Assembly (NCBI GenBank): GCA_003577315.1
Contig: QEVK01000015.1
Location: forward strand, 62,001 to 126,000
Direction of reading: 5' to 3'
DNA length: 64,000 nucleotides
DNA from: Hyphomicrobiales bacterium
GTDB taxonomy: Bacteria > Pseudomonadota > Alphaproteobacteria > Rhizobiales > Rhizobiaceae
Part shown: piece by piece, positions 8,939-17,451 of the stretch
Numbering within the stretch: the first letter of the stretch is position 1
How the letters are laid out: each line of letters begins with the position of its first letter
The notes under the pieces: model-generated
Seen by the model: only the letters and a program-made list of their open reading frames with translations
Told to the model about the DNA's origin: nothing
Databases searched by the model: none
Translations under genes and position numbers: made by a program

Positions 8939-9661
8939 TTGCGACAAGACCATTCCCAAGACCTTCAGCCCGGCGGCGACGAGACGAACGGGCTGCACCG
9001 ATTCATGGGCGTCGAGCTCGAGCTCGCGCCCGACGTGCTCGTGCCGCGCGAGGAGACGGAGCTGCTGGGCGCGCGCGCGGTCGCCGTGCTGCGCGACATC
9101 GGCGCCGACGCCGTCGTCGTCGACATGTGCTGCGGCTCCGGCAACCTGGCGCTGGCCATCGCCGCCGCCGTGCCCGCGGCGCGGGTCTGGGGGGCGGACC
9201 TGACCGACGGGACGGTGGCGCTCGCGCGCCGCAACGCGGAGCGCCTCGGCCTTGGCGGGCGCGTGTCCATCCGCCAGGGCGACCTGTTCGGGGCGCTGGC
9301 CGGCGAGGGGCTCGAAGGCCGCGTCGACGCGGTGGTCTGCAACCCGCCCTACATCTCGACCGCGCGGCTGGAAGGCGAGAGCGCGCATCTTCTGGAGAAC
9401 GAGCCGCGCGAGGCCTTCGACGGCGGGCCCTACGGCATCTCCATCCACCAGCGGCTGGTGCGCGAGGCGGCGGACTTCCTCAAGCCGGGCGGCTGGCTCA
9501 TGTTCGAGTTCGGCGAGGGCCAGCACCGGCAGGTGGCCGCCCTCGTCGCGCGCGCCCGCGCCTACGAGCCGGTCGCCTTCGCCGAGGACGCGCAGGGGCG
9601 GCCGCGCGTCGCCGTCGCCCGAAAGCTCGCCGGCCAACCCTCCGGGGACGGGCGGCGATGA
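8939..9661 (+). CDS. HemK/PrmC-like N5-glutamine-type SAM methyltransferase (stand-alone catalytic domain)
   Basis: About 240 aa from a TTG (8939) preceded by AAGAAGAG. An ATG at 9005 is also possible. Conserved features in order are VLVPREETELL (HemK entry motif), VVDMCCGSGNLALAIA (SAM motif I), VVCNPPYIS (NPPY, which binds a planar amide or adenine nitrogen) and PGGWLMFEFGEGQ. The N-terminal helical domain of true PrmC is missing, so release-factor methylation is unlikely. The stop overlaps the next gene (ATGA), tying it to a GNAT transferase. Likely role: N- or O-methylation of a polysaccharide substituent (inference). Confidence 0.75.
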   Translation: MRQDHSQDLQPGGDETNGLHRFMGVELELAPDVLVPREETELLGARAVAVLRDIGADAVVVDMCCGSGNLALAIAAAVPAARVWGADLTDGTVALARRNAERLGLGGRVSIRQGDLFGALAGEGLEGRVDAVVCNPPYISTARLEGESAHLLENEPREAFDGGPYGISIHQRLVREAADFLKPGGWLMFEFGEGQHRQVAALVARARAYEPVAFAEDAQGRPRVAVARKLAGQPSGDGRR

Positions 9662-10773
9662 GCGAGATCCGCCCGCTGCGGCCCGACGACATCGAGGCCG
9701 TGGCCGCGCTGTTCCAGGCGATCTTCCGCGATCCGGCCGCCGCGCCGCCGCGCTCGCTCGCCGCCTATCTGCGCCGGCTCTATCTGGAGATGCCGGGACG
9801 CGACCCCGAGATCGCGCCGCTGGTGCATGTCGAGCCCGGCGGTGACATCACCGGCTTCGTCGGCGTCAACGCGCTGCCGATGCGTCATGGCGAAAGGCGG
9901 CTGCGCGCCGCGATCTGCGGCTCGCTGATGGTCAGGGACCGCGAGGCCGACCCGATGGCGGGCGCGCGGCTGCTCAAGGCGTTCCTTGCCGGCCCGCAGG
10001 ACATCTCCTTCTCCGAGACGGCGAGCGAGGTCTCGGCGCGGATGTGGACGGGCCTGCGCGGCGTCGCCCTGCCGCAATACAGCCTCGACTGGGTCCGCCT
10101 CATCCGCCCTGCCGCCTTCCTGGTCGACGTGGCGGCGAGCCGGCTCAAGGCGGCGCGGCTCGCCTTACCGCTGGCGCGCGGGCTCGACCGCGTCGCGCGC
10201 GGCCGCATCGAGCCGGGCGGGCTGCGCTGGTCGGCCGTGCCGGGGGAATGGCCGGTGCAGGGCGGGCTCGGCGTGGCGGAGATCGACGGCGCGGACTTCG
10301 CCGGCCTCGTCGAGTCGCTGACGCAGCATTTCGCGCTCCGGCCGGACTGGGCGCCGGGCCAGCTCGAGGCCATCATCGCCGACGCCGGGCCGAAGCCGGA
10401 CCACGGCGAGGCGGTGTTCGCCCGCGTCGAGGCGCGCGGCGGCAAGCCGGTCGGCGCCTTCGCCTATCACTGGCGGCCGGGGCGGGTGGCGCGCGTGTTG
10501 CAGGTGCTGGCCCGGCCGGGCCAGGCCGGCCCGGTGGTCGACTGCCTGATCGGCGACGCCGCCCGGCGCGGCGCGGCGGGCCTGCGCGGGCGCACCCAGC
10601 CGGCGCTGCTCGATGCGATGCTCGGCCGGCGCATCGCCTTCACGCACGTCGCCTCCACCGTCGTCCATTCGCGCGAGCCGGAACTGGTGCGCGCCTGCCG
10701 CGACGGCGAAGTGTTCTTCAACGGCGTCGCCGGCGAGCACTGGAGCCGCCTCATCGGCGGCTCTTTCGAGTGA
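9658..10773 (+). CDS. GNAT-superfamily acyltransferase of the polysaccharide locus (paralogue B)
   Basis: 371 aa, overlapping the methyltransferase by 4 bp. It starts with a GNAT-type motif (IRPLRPDDIEAVAALFQAIF). A second domain ends in GEVFFNGVAGEHWSRLIGGSFE, paralogous to the gene at 6258. The two copies lie on either side of the flippase and on opposite strands, which suggests an old duplication with divergent donor or acceptor use. The last nine codons are repeated twice more just past the stop (see the repeat at 10745). Confidence 0.78.
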   Translation: MSEIRPLRPDDIEAVAALFQAIFRDPAAAPPRSLAAYLRRLYLEMPGRDPEIAPLVHVEPGGDITGFVGVNALPMRHGERRLRAAICGSLMVRDREADPMAGARLLKAFLAGPQDISFSETASEVSARMWTGLRGVALPQYSLDWVRLIRPAAFLVDVAASRLKAARLALPLARGLDRVARGRIEPGGLRWSAVPGEWPVQGGLGVAEIDGADFAGLVESLTQHFALRPDWAPGQLEAIIADAGPKPDHGEAVFARVEARGGKPVGAFAYHWRPGRVARVLQVLARPGQAGPVVDCLIGDAARRGAAGLRGRTQPALLDAMLGRRIAFTHVASTVVHSREPELVRACRDGEVFFNGVAGEHWSRLIGGSFE

Positions 10774-10824
10774 TAGCCGCCTGATCGGCGGCTGGGGCGA
10801 CTGAGCGCCGCCTCATCGGCGGCT
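10745..10824 (+). repeat. Three imperfect 31-bp tandem copies of a gene end, each with a hairpin
   Basis: The 18-bp core GCCGCCTCATCGGCGGCT starts at 10745, 10776 and 10807 (copy 2 has G for C at position 8), so the period is 31 bp. Copy 1 lies inside the transferase gene and encodes RLIGGS. Copy 2 still reads SRLIGGWGD followed by TGA, and copy 3 RLIGGSFD, in different frames. Each core folds into a GCCGCC/GGCGGC stem with a 5-nt loop. The array fills most of the space before the convergent nadE-like gene and may act as a transcription or RNA-decay barrier (inference). Confidence 0.8.
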
Positions 10825-10875
10825 CCTTCGACCGAGGTTTCCCCCGGGAAGCGACGGGCGCTGCCGCCGGCCGCG

Positions 10876-11877
10876 TCAGCCGGCGAGCTCCGCCACCTTG
10901 TCCACGAGCTGCGGCTCCATGTGCAGGTAGCGCGTGGCCTTGCGCTTGGCGGCGATGTCGGCCCACACGCGCTCGACCTGCACCTCGGTCAGCCCCGCGG
11001 CCGCCGCGACCTCTGCCGCGGCCACGCCGTTGTTCAGCCCGTAGAGGCACAGATCCATGCGGTCGTAGGGGAGCGAGAAGTAGAACTCCTCCTGCGTCTG
11101 CTCCAGCGAGTAGGTGTCGGTGGTCGGCGGCCGGCGGCGGATCTCCTCGGGCACGCCCAGATGGGCGGCGAGCGCGTAGACCTGGCTCTTGTAGAGATGG
11201 GCGATGGGCTTGACGTCGGCGGCGCCGTCGCCGTTCTTGACGAAGAAACCCTGGTCGTATTCCAGCCGGTTGGGCGTGCCGATCACCGCGAAGTTGAGCC
11301 GGTCGGCGTGGTAGTATTCCATCTGCTTGCGCGTGCGCTGCTTCATGTTGGTGGCCGCGACGATTCCGAGATAGACGGAGGGCGGCATGCGCAGCTTCTG
11401 CTGCCGGCCTTGCGGGTCCTGCACCACCAGCGAGGAGATGTTGTAGCCGTCGGCCTCCAGCGCGTTGGCGATGACGATCTTCGACGCCCAGCCCGGCCCG
11501 TATTCGGGCACCAGCTCGCGGATGAAGGCGTCGCGGCGGTCGTAGCAGCCCATCGCCTTGAGCGCCGGGCCGATGTCCTCCACCGCCGCGTCGACGCCGA
11601 AGGTCTGCGCCACCAGCCGGCCGAGGCGCAGGCTCTCGGGGTCGGAATCGTTTTCCGGCATGAACAGGCCGAAGACGTTCCGTGCGCCGACGGCGCGCGT
11701 TGCCAGCGCCAGCGAGACGCTGGAATCGATGCCGCCGGAAAGGCCCAGCACCAGCCCGCGCTTCTTCATGGCGCGAAGCTGCGCCCTCAGCGCCGCGACG
11801 ATGCGCTCGACCTCGGCGGCCGCGTCTATGGAAAGCGTGTCTGTGGAGAACCGGGCGGGGGCGGGGCGGACGTTCAT
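10876..11877 (-). CDS. NadE-like ammonia-dependent NAD synthase / amide synthase
   Basis: 333 aa. The ATP-pyrophosphatase P-loop SGGIDSS lies near residue 52, and NadE-like segments follow (QRTRKQMEYYHAD, GTPNRLEYDQGFFVKNGDGAADVKPI). No nitrilase glutaminase domain is attached, so ammonia must come from another source. It is somewhat longer than typical NH3-dependent NadE (about 250-275 aa). It overlaps the acyl-AMP ligase by 4 bp in a module with an ACP and an AsnB-type amidotransferase. That context suggests a specialised carboxylate-to-amide reaction rather than housekeeping NAD synthesis; this is inference and NAD synthesis remains possible. Confidence 0.8.
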   Translation of the reverse strand: MNVRPAPARFSTDTLSIDAAAEVERIVAALRAQLRAMKKRGLVLGLSGGIDSSVSLALATRAVGARNVFGLFMPENDSDPESLRLGRLVAQTFGVDAAVEDIGPALKAMGCYDRRDAFIRELVPEYGPGWASKIVIANALEADGYNISSLVVQDPQGRQQKLRMPPSVYLGIVAATNMKQRTRKQMEYYHADRLNFAVIGTPNRLEYDQGFFVKNGDGAADVKPIAHLYKSQVYALAAHLGVPEEIRRRPPTTDTYSLEQTQEEFYFSLPYDRMDLCLYGLNNGVAAAEVAAAAGLTEVQVERVWADIAAKRKATRYLHMEPQLVDKVAELAG

Positions 11878-13421
11878 TCGGCGGGCTCCACGGTTTCGGC
11901 CGCCAGCCTGCGGCTGACCTTGCCTGTGTCTGTCTTGGGCAGCTCGGTTCGGAACTCGACGATCTTGGGCACCATGAAGTCCTCGAGATGGGCCGAGCAG
12001 TGGCGGATGACGTCCCTTTCCGTCAGCGCGGGGTCGGCGGCCACGACCAGCGCGCCGATGGCATGGCCGAGCACCGGGTCGGGCACGCCGACCACCACCG
12101 CCTCGGCGATGCCGGGATGCGCGTGCAGCACGGCCTCGACCTCCTTGGGCGCCACCTTCTCGCCGCGCGTCTTGATGATGTCGTCCTTGCGGCCGACGAA
12201 ATAGAGGAAGCCGTCCTCGTCGGTGCGGAAGAGGTCGCCGGTGTAGAGCACCTTCTCCCACGGGTTGGGGCCGGGGCGCAGCATCTTTTTCGTCGCCTCG
12301 TCGTTGCGCCAGTAGCCCTGCATGACGTGCGGGCCGCGGATGACCAGCTCGCCGGAGACGCCGGGCGGCACGGGCTTTCCCTCGTCGTCGACCACGAAGG
12401 CCTCGGTGTTGGGGATGGCGACGCCGACCGAGCCCGGCCGGCGGTCGAGCTCGGCGGGCGGCAGGTACGTGCAGCGCTTGCACTCGGTCAGCCCGTACAT
12501 CGAGTAGAGCCGGGCCTGCGGGAACAGCTCGCGCAGCCGCGCGATGTGCGGCGGCGGCAGCGCGGCGGCTGTGTTGGTGAGATAGCGCAGCGACGGCAGG
12601 AAGCCGGGCTGAAGGTCGCGCATCTGAAGGATCATCGCCGCCATGGTCGGCACCAGCGGGAAGCCGGTGACGCCTTCCTCGCGGATGCGCTCGAAGATCG
12701 CCTGCGGGAAAGCGAACGACTTCTCCAGCACCAGCGTGGCGCCGAGCCGCACCGCCATCAGGAGCTGGTAGAGCCCGTAGTCGAAGGCGAGCGGCAGGAC
12801 GTTGAGGATGACGTCGTCCTCCCGGTTCTCCAGATAGGTGGTGATGGATTGCGCCGCCGCCTCGACGTTGCGGTGCGTCATCATCACGCCCTTGGGCCGC
12901 CCGGTCGAGCCCGAGGTGTAGATCAGCATGGCGAGATCGACGTCGATGCCGCCATGGGCGGGAGGCGTGCCTTCGCCCTCGATGAGCGGATCGAACGCGG
13001 CCGCGCCGTCCGGCACGGTCCCTTTGGGCGTGGCGGTGGCTGCGACGAACAGGCGTTCCGCGCCGGCAAGCGCGCGCGCCTCGAGCGCGACGGGCGCGAG
13101 CCTGGCTTGGGTGAGCACGGCCGAAGGCTCGCAGTCGCCGACGATGTAGGCCAGCTTGTCGGCCTTGGTCGAGGCGTTGATCGGGCTGAAGGTCGCGCCG
13201 GCCTTCAGCAGGGCGAAGATCGACACCGCCGCCTCCCAGCAATTGTCCATGAAGACGAGCACGCGGTCGTTGCGCTTCACGCCCGCGGTCGCCAGCGATG
13301 CGGCGAGCCGGTCGCTGAGCGCGTCGAGCGCGGCATAGGTGAGCCGCCTGCCGCCCGCCACCAGCGCGGTCTTGTCGCCGCGCAGGCGGGCGTTGTCGAT
13401 GAGGGTGCGTTCGATGCGCAT
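11874..13421 (-). CDS. Acyl-AMP ligase (class I adenylate-forming enzyme), ACP-linked
   Basis: 515 aa. Core motifs are YTSGSTGRPKG (A3, ATP binding), YGLTECKR (A5), YTGDLFRTDEDG (A7), GRKDDIIKTRGEKVAPKEVE (A8 hinge) and PKTDTGKVSRR with the catalytic A10 Lys. It should activate a carboxylic acid as acyl-AMP and load it onto CoA or, given the adjoining ACP 16 bp upstream, onto the carrier protein's phosphopantetheine. It resembles acyl-CoA ligases found with exosortase/EPS systems. A GGGAG Shine-Dalgarno precedes the ATG. The substrate is unknown. Confidence 0.85.
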   Translation of the reverse strand: MRIERTLIDNARLRGDKTALVAGGRRLTYAALDALSDRLAASLATAGVKRNDRVLVFMDNCWEAAVSIFALLKAGATFSPINASTKADKLAYIVGDCEPSAVLTQARLAPVALEARALAGAERLFVAATATPKGTVPDGAAAFDPLIEGEGTPPAHGGIDVDLAMLIYTSGSTGRPKGVMMTHRNVEAAAQSITTYLENREDDVILNVLPLAFDYGLYQLLMAVRLGATLVLEKSFAFPQAIFERIREEGVTGFPLVPTMAAMILQMRDLQPGFLPSLRYLTNTAAALPPPHIARLRELFPQARLYSMYGLTECKRCTYLPPAELDRRPGSVGVAIPNTEAFVVDDEGKPVPPGVSGELVIRGPHVMQGYWRNDEATKKMLRPGPNPWEKVLYTGDLFRTDEDGFLYFVGRKDDIIKTRGEKVAPKEVEAVLHAHPGIAEAVVVGVPDPVLGHAIGALVVAADPALTERDVIRHCSAHLEDFMVPKIVEFRTELPKTDTGKVSRRLAAETVEPAE

Positions 13422-13437
13422 GCCGTCTTGGCTCCCG

Positions 13438-13713
13438 CTACTCGGCGGCCTGCGTCCGGGCGGCGGCGGACCTGCCCGCGACGAAGGCGGCGATGCGGTC
13501 GAGCGAATCGAGGTTTGCCGGCACGATGTCGGCGTCGGCCATGACGATGCCGAACCGCTCCTCGATGAAGGCGACGAGCTCGAGCACGCCGGTCGAATCG
13601 ATGATGTCGTTCTCGATCAGCGAGGCGCCGTCGGCCGGCGCCTGCGTGGCGTCGCCGAACAGGAAGTTCTCGACGATGAAGGCGCGGACATCGTCCCTGA
13701 TGCTGTCGGTCAT
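13438..13713 (-). CDS. Acyl carrier protein
   Basis: 91 aa, acidic, with the phosphopantetheine attachment motif DST (Ser40) in NDIIDSTGVLELVAFIEERFGI, where primary-metabolism ACPs have DSL. The four-helix ACP pattern is clear. It lies between the amidotransferase and the acyl-AMP ligase, with 16-25 bp gaps, so the three form one operon. It probably carries the acyl or aminoacyl group on which this module works. A 4'-phosphopantetheinyl transferase would have to come from elsewhere in the genome. Confidence 0.9.
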   Translation of the reverse strand: MTDSIRDDVRAFIVENFLFGDATQAPADGASLIENDIIDSTGVLELVAFIEERFGIVMADADIVPANLDSLDRIAAFVAGRSAAARTQAAE

Positions 13714-13738
13714 GCTTGGTTCCTTTCCTGCTTTGCCG

Positions 13739-15676
13739 TCAGGCCGCCCGCGCGACGCCCGCGCCGGCGGCTGTGAATGTCTCGACCCAGAGCTGCGTCG
13801 AAAGCACGCCGACGAAAGCGGCGTTGTCGCGGAAGCCGGCGGCCTGGCCGCCGGCGCATTTGGCGGCGAGCTTGGCGACGGCTTTCGGGTTGAACAGGCC
13901 GTTCGCCGCGACGCGCTCCTCGCTCATGGCGGCGGCGACGTAGTCGAGCGCGCCGGCGCCGGTGAAGGAGCGGCTGTCGGGCGCGCGGTAGGGCTGCTTC
14001 GGTCGCCTGCCGATCAGCGGCGGCAGGATGTCCCTGGTCGCCTCGCGCAGGATGTGCTTTTCCGTCAGCCCCTTCAGCTTCATTTCCGGCGGCAGGCCGG
14101 CGGCGAACTCGACCAGCCGATGGTCGAGGAAGGGGAAGCGGCCCTCGATGCCGTGGGCCATGGCCATGCGGTCGCCCTGGCTCGACAGGATGTAGCCCGG
14201 CAGCAGGAAGCGGCTTTCCAGATACTGCGCCCGGTGCAGCGGGTGCCAGCGCCTGAAGTCTTCGGGCAGCAGGCTCGCCATCTCCTCGGCCGCGTCGTAG
14301 CCGCAAAGCGCGGCGCGCAGATCGGGAGAGAAGAACAGCTTGGCGGCGGCCGTGCCGCGCAGGCGCGGCCGGTGCGAGAACAGCGGATCGTCGAGCGGGT
14401 CGTTGCCGGCGCCGAAGAAGGCGGCGAGATATTCCGCCGACTGCTGCTGAAGGCCCGGCAGGTAGGGATAGAGCTTGCGGAACAGATGCGGGCGGATGCG
14501 CGAGCCCGGCTGGCGGCCGCAGAAGCGGCGCACGCGCGCCTCCTTGAAGATGTCGTAGCCGGCGAAGACCTCGTCGGCGCCTTCGCCGGTCAGCACCACC
14601 TTCAGCCCCGCCTCGCGCACCAGGCCGGAGAGCCTGAACAGCGGCGCGGGCGCGGTACGCAGGATCGGCCGCTCGGTGAAGCGGACGACGTCGGGGAACA
14701 CGGCGGCGATGTCGCCCTCGCCGCAATGCACGGCCTCGTGGCGGGTGCCGAGCGCGCGCGCCATCTCGGCCTGGAAGGCGCTCTCGTCATGCTCGGCGCT
14801 GTCGAAGGTGACGGAGAAGGTGCGCAACGTCTGCGGCGTCATGCCGGCGGCGAGCGCCGAGACGATGGAGGAATCGAGCCCGCCCGACAGGTAGGAGCCG
14901 ACCGGCACGTCGGCGCGCATGCGCAGGCGCGTGGCGTCGGTGAGAAGCGCGCGCAGCTCCTCGGCCGCCGCGGCCTCGTCGCGGTGGCGCGACGGCTCGC
15001 CCTCGTCGGGGAATTCCAGCCGCCAGTAGGGGCGGGTGGCGACGCCGTTCGCGTCCACCACCATCAGGCTCGCCGGCTCAAGCTCGAAGATGTTCCTGAA
15101 CGGCGTGCGCGGGGCGATCGGCGCCCACAGCGTGAAGATCTGGTCGAGAGCGACCGGGTCCATCGCCGCCTCGACGCCGGGGACCTGGAGCAGCGCCTTG
15201 ACCTCGGAGGCGAACCAGAACGTGCCGCCATGCTGCGTGTAGAACAGCGGCCTGACGCCCATGCGGTCGCGCGCCAGCACCATGCGGCGGCGGCGGGCGT
15301 CCCATATGGCGAAGGCGAAGTCGCCGTTCAGCCGCGACACGCAGTCCTCACCCATCTCGTCGTAGAGATGCAGGATCACTTCCGTGTCGCTCGACGTGCG
15401 GAAGCGGCGGCCGCGGCCGCGCAGCTCCTCGCGCAGCTCGACATAGTTGAAGATCTCGCCGTTGAAGGCGATGACGAGGTCGCCGCTGGCGTCGCGCATC
15501 GGCTGCTGGCCGTCGCTGAGGCCCACGATGGACAGGCGCGTGTGGGCGAGGCCCGCCTGCGGCGCGACGAACACGCCCTCTTCGTCCGGTCCGCGGTGCC
15601 GCAGCGCGCGCGTCATCGCCCGCAGCAGCCGCTCGCCCTCGTGAAGGGTGCCGAAATAACCGCCGAAACCGCACAT
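13739..15676 (-). CDS. Asparagine synthase-like glutamine-hydrolysing amidotransferase
   Basis: 645 aa. The start is set at the ATG that puts Cys at position 2 (MCGFGGYFG), the class-II glutaminase nucleophile. Glutaminase motifs RHRGPDEEG, HTRLSI and FNGEIFNY follow. The synthetase domain has the pyrophosphatase loop SGGLDSS near residue 260 and LTGEGADEVFAGY. It should adenylate a carboxylate and convert it to an amide with glutamine-derived ammonia. AsnB homologues of this length are common in EPS/exosortase loci and are usually not the housekeeping Asn synthetase. It begins the ACP/ligase/NadE module. Confidence 0.88.
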   Translation of the reverse strand: MCGFGGYFGTLHEGERLLRAMTRALRHRGPDEEGVFVAPQAGLAHTRLSIVGLSDGQQPMRDASGDLVIAFNGEIFNYVELREELRGRGRRFRTSSDTEVILHLYDEMGEDCVSRLNGDFAFAIWDARRRRMVLARDRMGVRPLFYTQHGGTFWFASEVKALLQVPGVEAAMDPVALDQIFTLWAPIAPRTPFRNIFELEPASLMVVDANGVATRPYWRLEFPDEGEPSRHRDEAAAAEELRALLTDATRLRMRADVPVGSYLSGGLDSSIVSALAAGMTPQTLRTFSVTFDSAEHDESAFQAEMARALGTRHEAVHCGEGDIAAVFPDVVRFTERPILRTAPAPLFRLSGLVREAGLKVVLTGEGADEVFAGYDIFKEARVRRFCGRQPGSRIRPHLFRKLYPYLPGLQQQSAEYLAAFFGAGNDPLDDPLFSHRPRLRGTAAAKLFFSPDLRAALCGYDAAEEMASLLPEDFRRWHPLHRAQYLESRFLLPGYILSSQGDRMAMAHGIEGRFPFLDHRLVEFAAGLPPEMKLKGLTEKHILREATRDILPPLIGRRPKQPYRAPDSRSFTGAGALDYVAAAMSEERVAANGLFNPKAVAKLAAKCAGGQAAGFRDNAAFVGVLSTQLWVETFTAAGAGVARAA

Positions 15677-15767
15677 CGCTAACGTCCTGAGACCATGGGG
15701 GGTCGATCCTGAATAACGCGACAGAACATGCACATGGGTTAATCCGGCCTCACGACCGCAGGTTGTG

Positions 15768-15785
15768 GTTTACGAAATCGTAAAC
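15768..15785. promoter_or_regulatory. Inverted repeat upstream of the amidotransferase module
   Basis: GTTTACG and CGTAAAC form a perfect 7-bp inverted repeat separated by AAAT. It lies about 92 bp upstream of the amidotransferase start, in the AT-rich gap between that gene and the broken sugar transferase. Placement and symmetry suggest an operator; the regulator is unknown. Confidence 0.45.
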
Positions 15786-15821
15786 GAAAGCCTAAACTTG
15801 TAACGACCGTCCCGTTCCGCC

Positions 15822-17278
15822 TCAGTAGGCGTTCTCCGTGTCGAGCAGGCGGATCGGCGTCAGCAGCAGGATCTTGAGGTCCAGCCACAGCGACCAGTTC
15901 TCGATGTAGTAGAGGTCGAACTCGGTCCGCATCCTGATCTTCTCGTCGGAATCGATCTCGCCGCGCCAGCCGTTGATCTGCGCCCAGCCGGTGACGCCCG
16001 GCTTGACGCGGTGGCGGGCGAAGTAGCCGTCGACGACGTCGTGGTAGAGCCGGTGGCGGGTCTGGCCGCTGACGGCGTGCGGGCGCGGGCCGACCAGCGA
16101 CAGGTCGCCCTTGAGCACGTTGAAGAACTGCGGCAGCTCGTCGATGGAGGTCCTGCGGATGAAGCGGCCGACGCGGGTGACGCGCGGGTCGTCCCTGGTC
16201 ACGGCGTTGCGCGCCGTGGGGTCGCACTCCTCGACATACATCGAGCGGAACTTGTAGACGTCGATGACCTCGTTGTTGAAGCCGAGCCGCTTCTGCCTGA
16301 ACAGCACCGGCCCCTTGCTGTCGAGCTTGTGGCGACCGAATCCCAGTCGGTGATCGGCTTGTCGGCGATGTCGAGCATCGGCACCGAGCCGATGAAGGAA
16401 TAGGTGCGCGGCCGGTAGCGCAGGCTGGCGGCATGGGCCGACAGGCGGATGTCCACGGGCAGCACCCACAGCTTCTTCATCAGCGACAGCACCCGGCTTT
16501 CCGCCGTCACCGGCAGCGACACGATCAGCATGTCGATGCGCGCGATGCGGGCGAACTCGATCAGCTCGCTGACGGTGCCGAGCTTGGGATAGCCGGCCAC
16601 CACGGGCGGCGAGCGCTCGTCGTTGCGGTCGTCGAAGATGCCGCAGATGCGGATGTCGTTGTAGGGCTGCCGCTCGATGGAGTGGATGAGCGATTCCGCG
16701 GCCTCGCCGCCGCCGACGATGACGGCGCGCCGCTCCATGCGCCCGTCGCGCGCCCAGCGCCGCACCAGCCGGGCCATGGCGAGCCGCAGCGCGAGGATGA
16801 GGACCGCACCGCTGAGGAACCAGGTGCCGACCCACACGCGCGAGAAATCGCCGGCGATCTTGAGGAAGAAGCCGACGAAGGCGATCAGAGCCAGCGTCCC
16901 GCCCCAGATCAGCACGATGGGGCCGACGCTGGTCAGCGGCCGCTGCAACGCGCGCAGCCGGTAGTTGCCGGTGATCTCGATGAGCAGGACGGCGAGCGCG
17001 GACGCGGCCAGCACCGCGACGGGATAGTGGCGCACCAGCGGCGTGCCGAGGCCGACATAGACGACGAACAGGAACAGGCCCGATGCCGCGAGCAGGCCGA
17101 ACTCCACCAGCCGCAGCGTGCCGCTGACGATGGCGGGCGACAGCGCGTCGCGACGGTATTGCGCGGCGATGCGGCGCGCGGCCGTGTTCAGCGCCCCTGC
17201 CGACGGACCCGGGCCGGCGCCGGTCATGCGGGCGCGTGCTTCGTCTGTCGGTCTGCGCGGGGATGCGGGTTCTGCCAT
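15822..17278 (-). pseudogene. Undecaprenyl-phosphate sugar phosphotransferase (WbaP/PssY-like), frameshifted
   Basis: The N-terminal part (from 17278) has about five membrane segments and a CoA-binding-like nucleotide domain (VIVGGGEAAESL), then runs in frame to SVPMLDIADKPITDW. There it leaves frame near 16325-16345 and would stop at 16199. The catalytic half continues in another frame to 15822 ([49 protein letters not shown]). Relative to the family, about 30 codons that normally encode the membrane re-entrant helix between DW and KLDS are also missing. The initiating enzyme thus appears inactivated, unless this is an assembly error. All catalytic residues of the second half are intact. Confidence 0.8.
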
Positions 17279-17451
17279 GGACGGGGCTTCCTGAGATGGG
17301 CCCTGTCTAGCAGCAAGCGGCTAAGGAAGCGTTGATGGGATGCAATCAGGACGTGTAGCGTTAACGGGACCTTAATGCGCGCAAGCCGGCCGATGCGGAA
17401 GGATCGGCCGGCTTGCGGGGCTTCGAGGCGGGAGCGCGACCGCGTGCGCGA

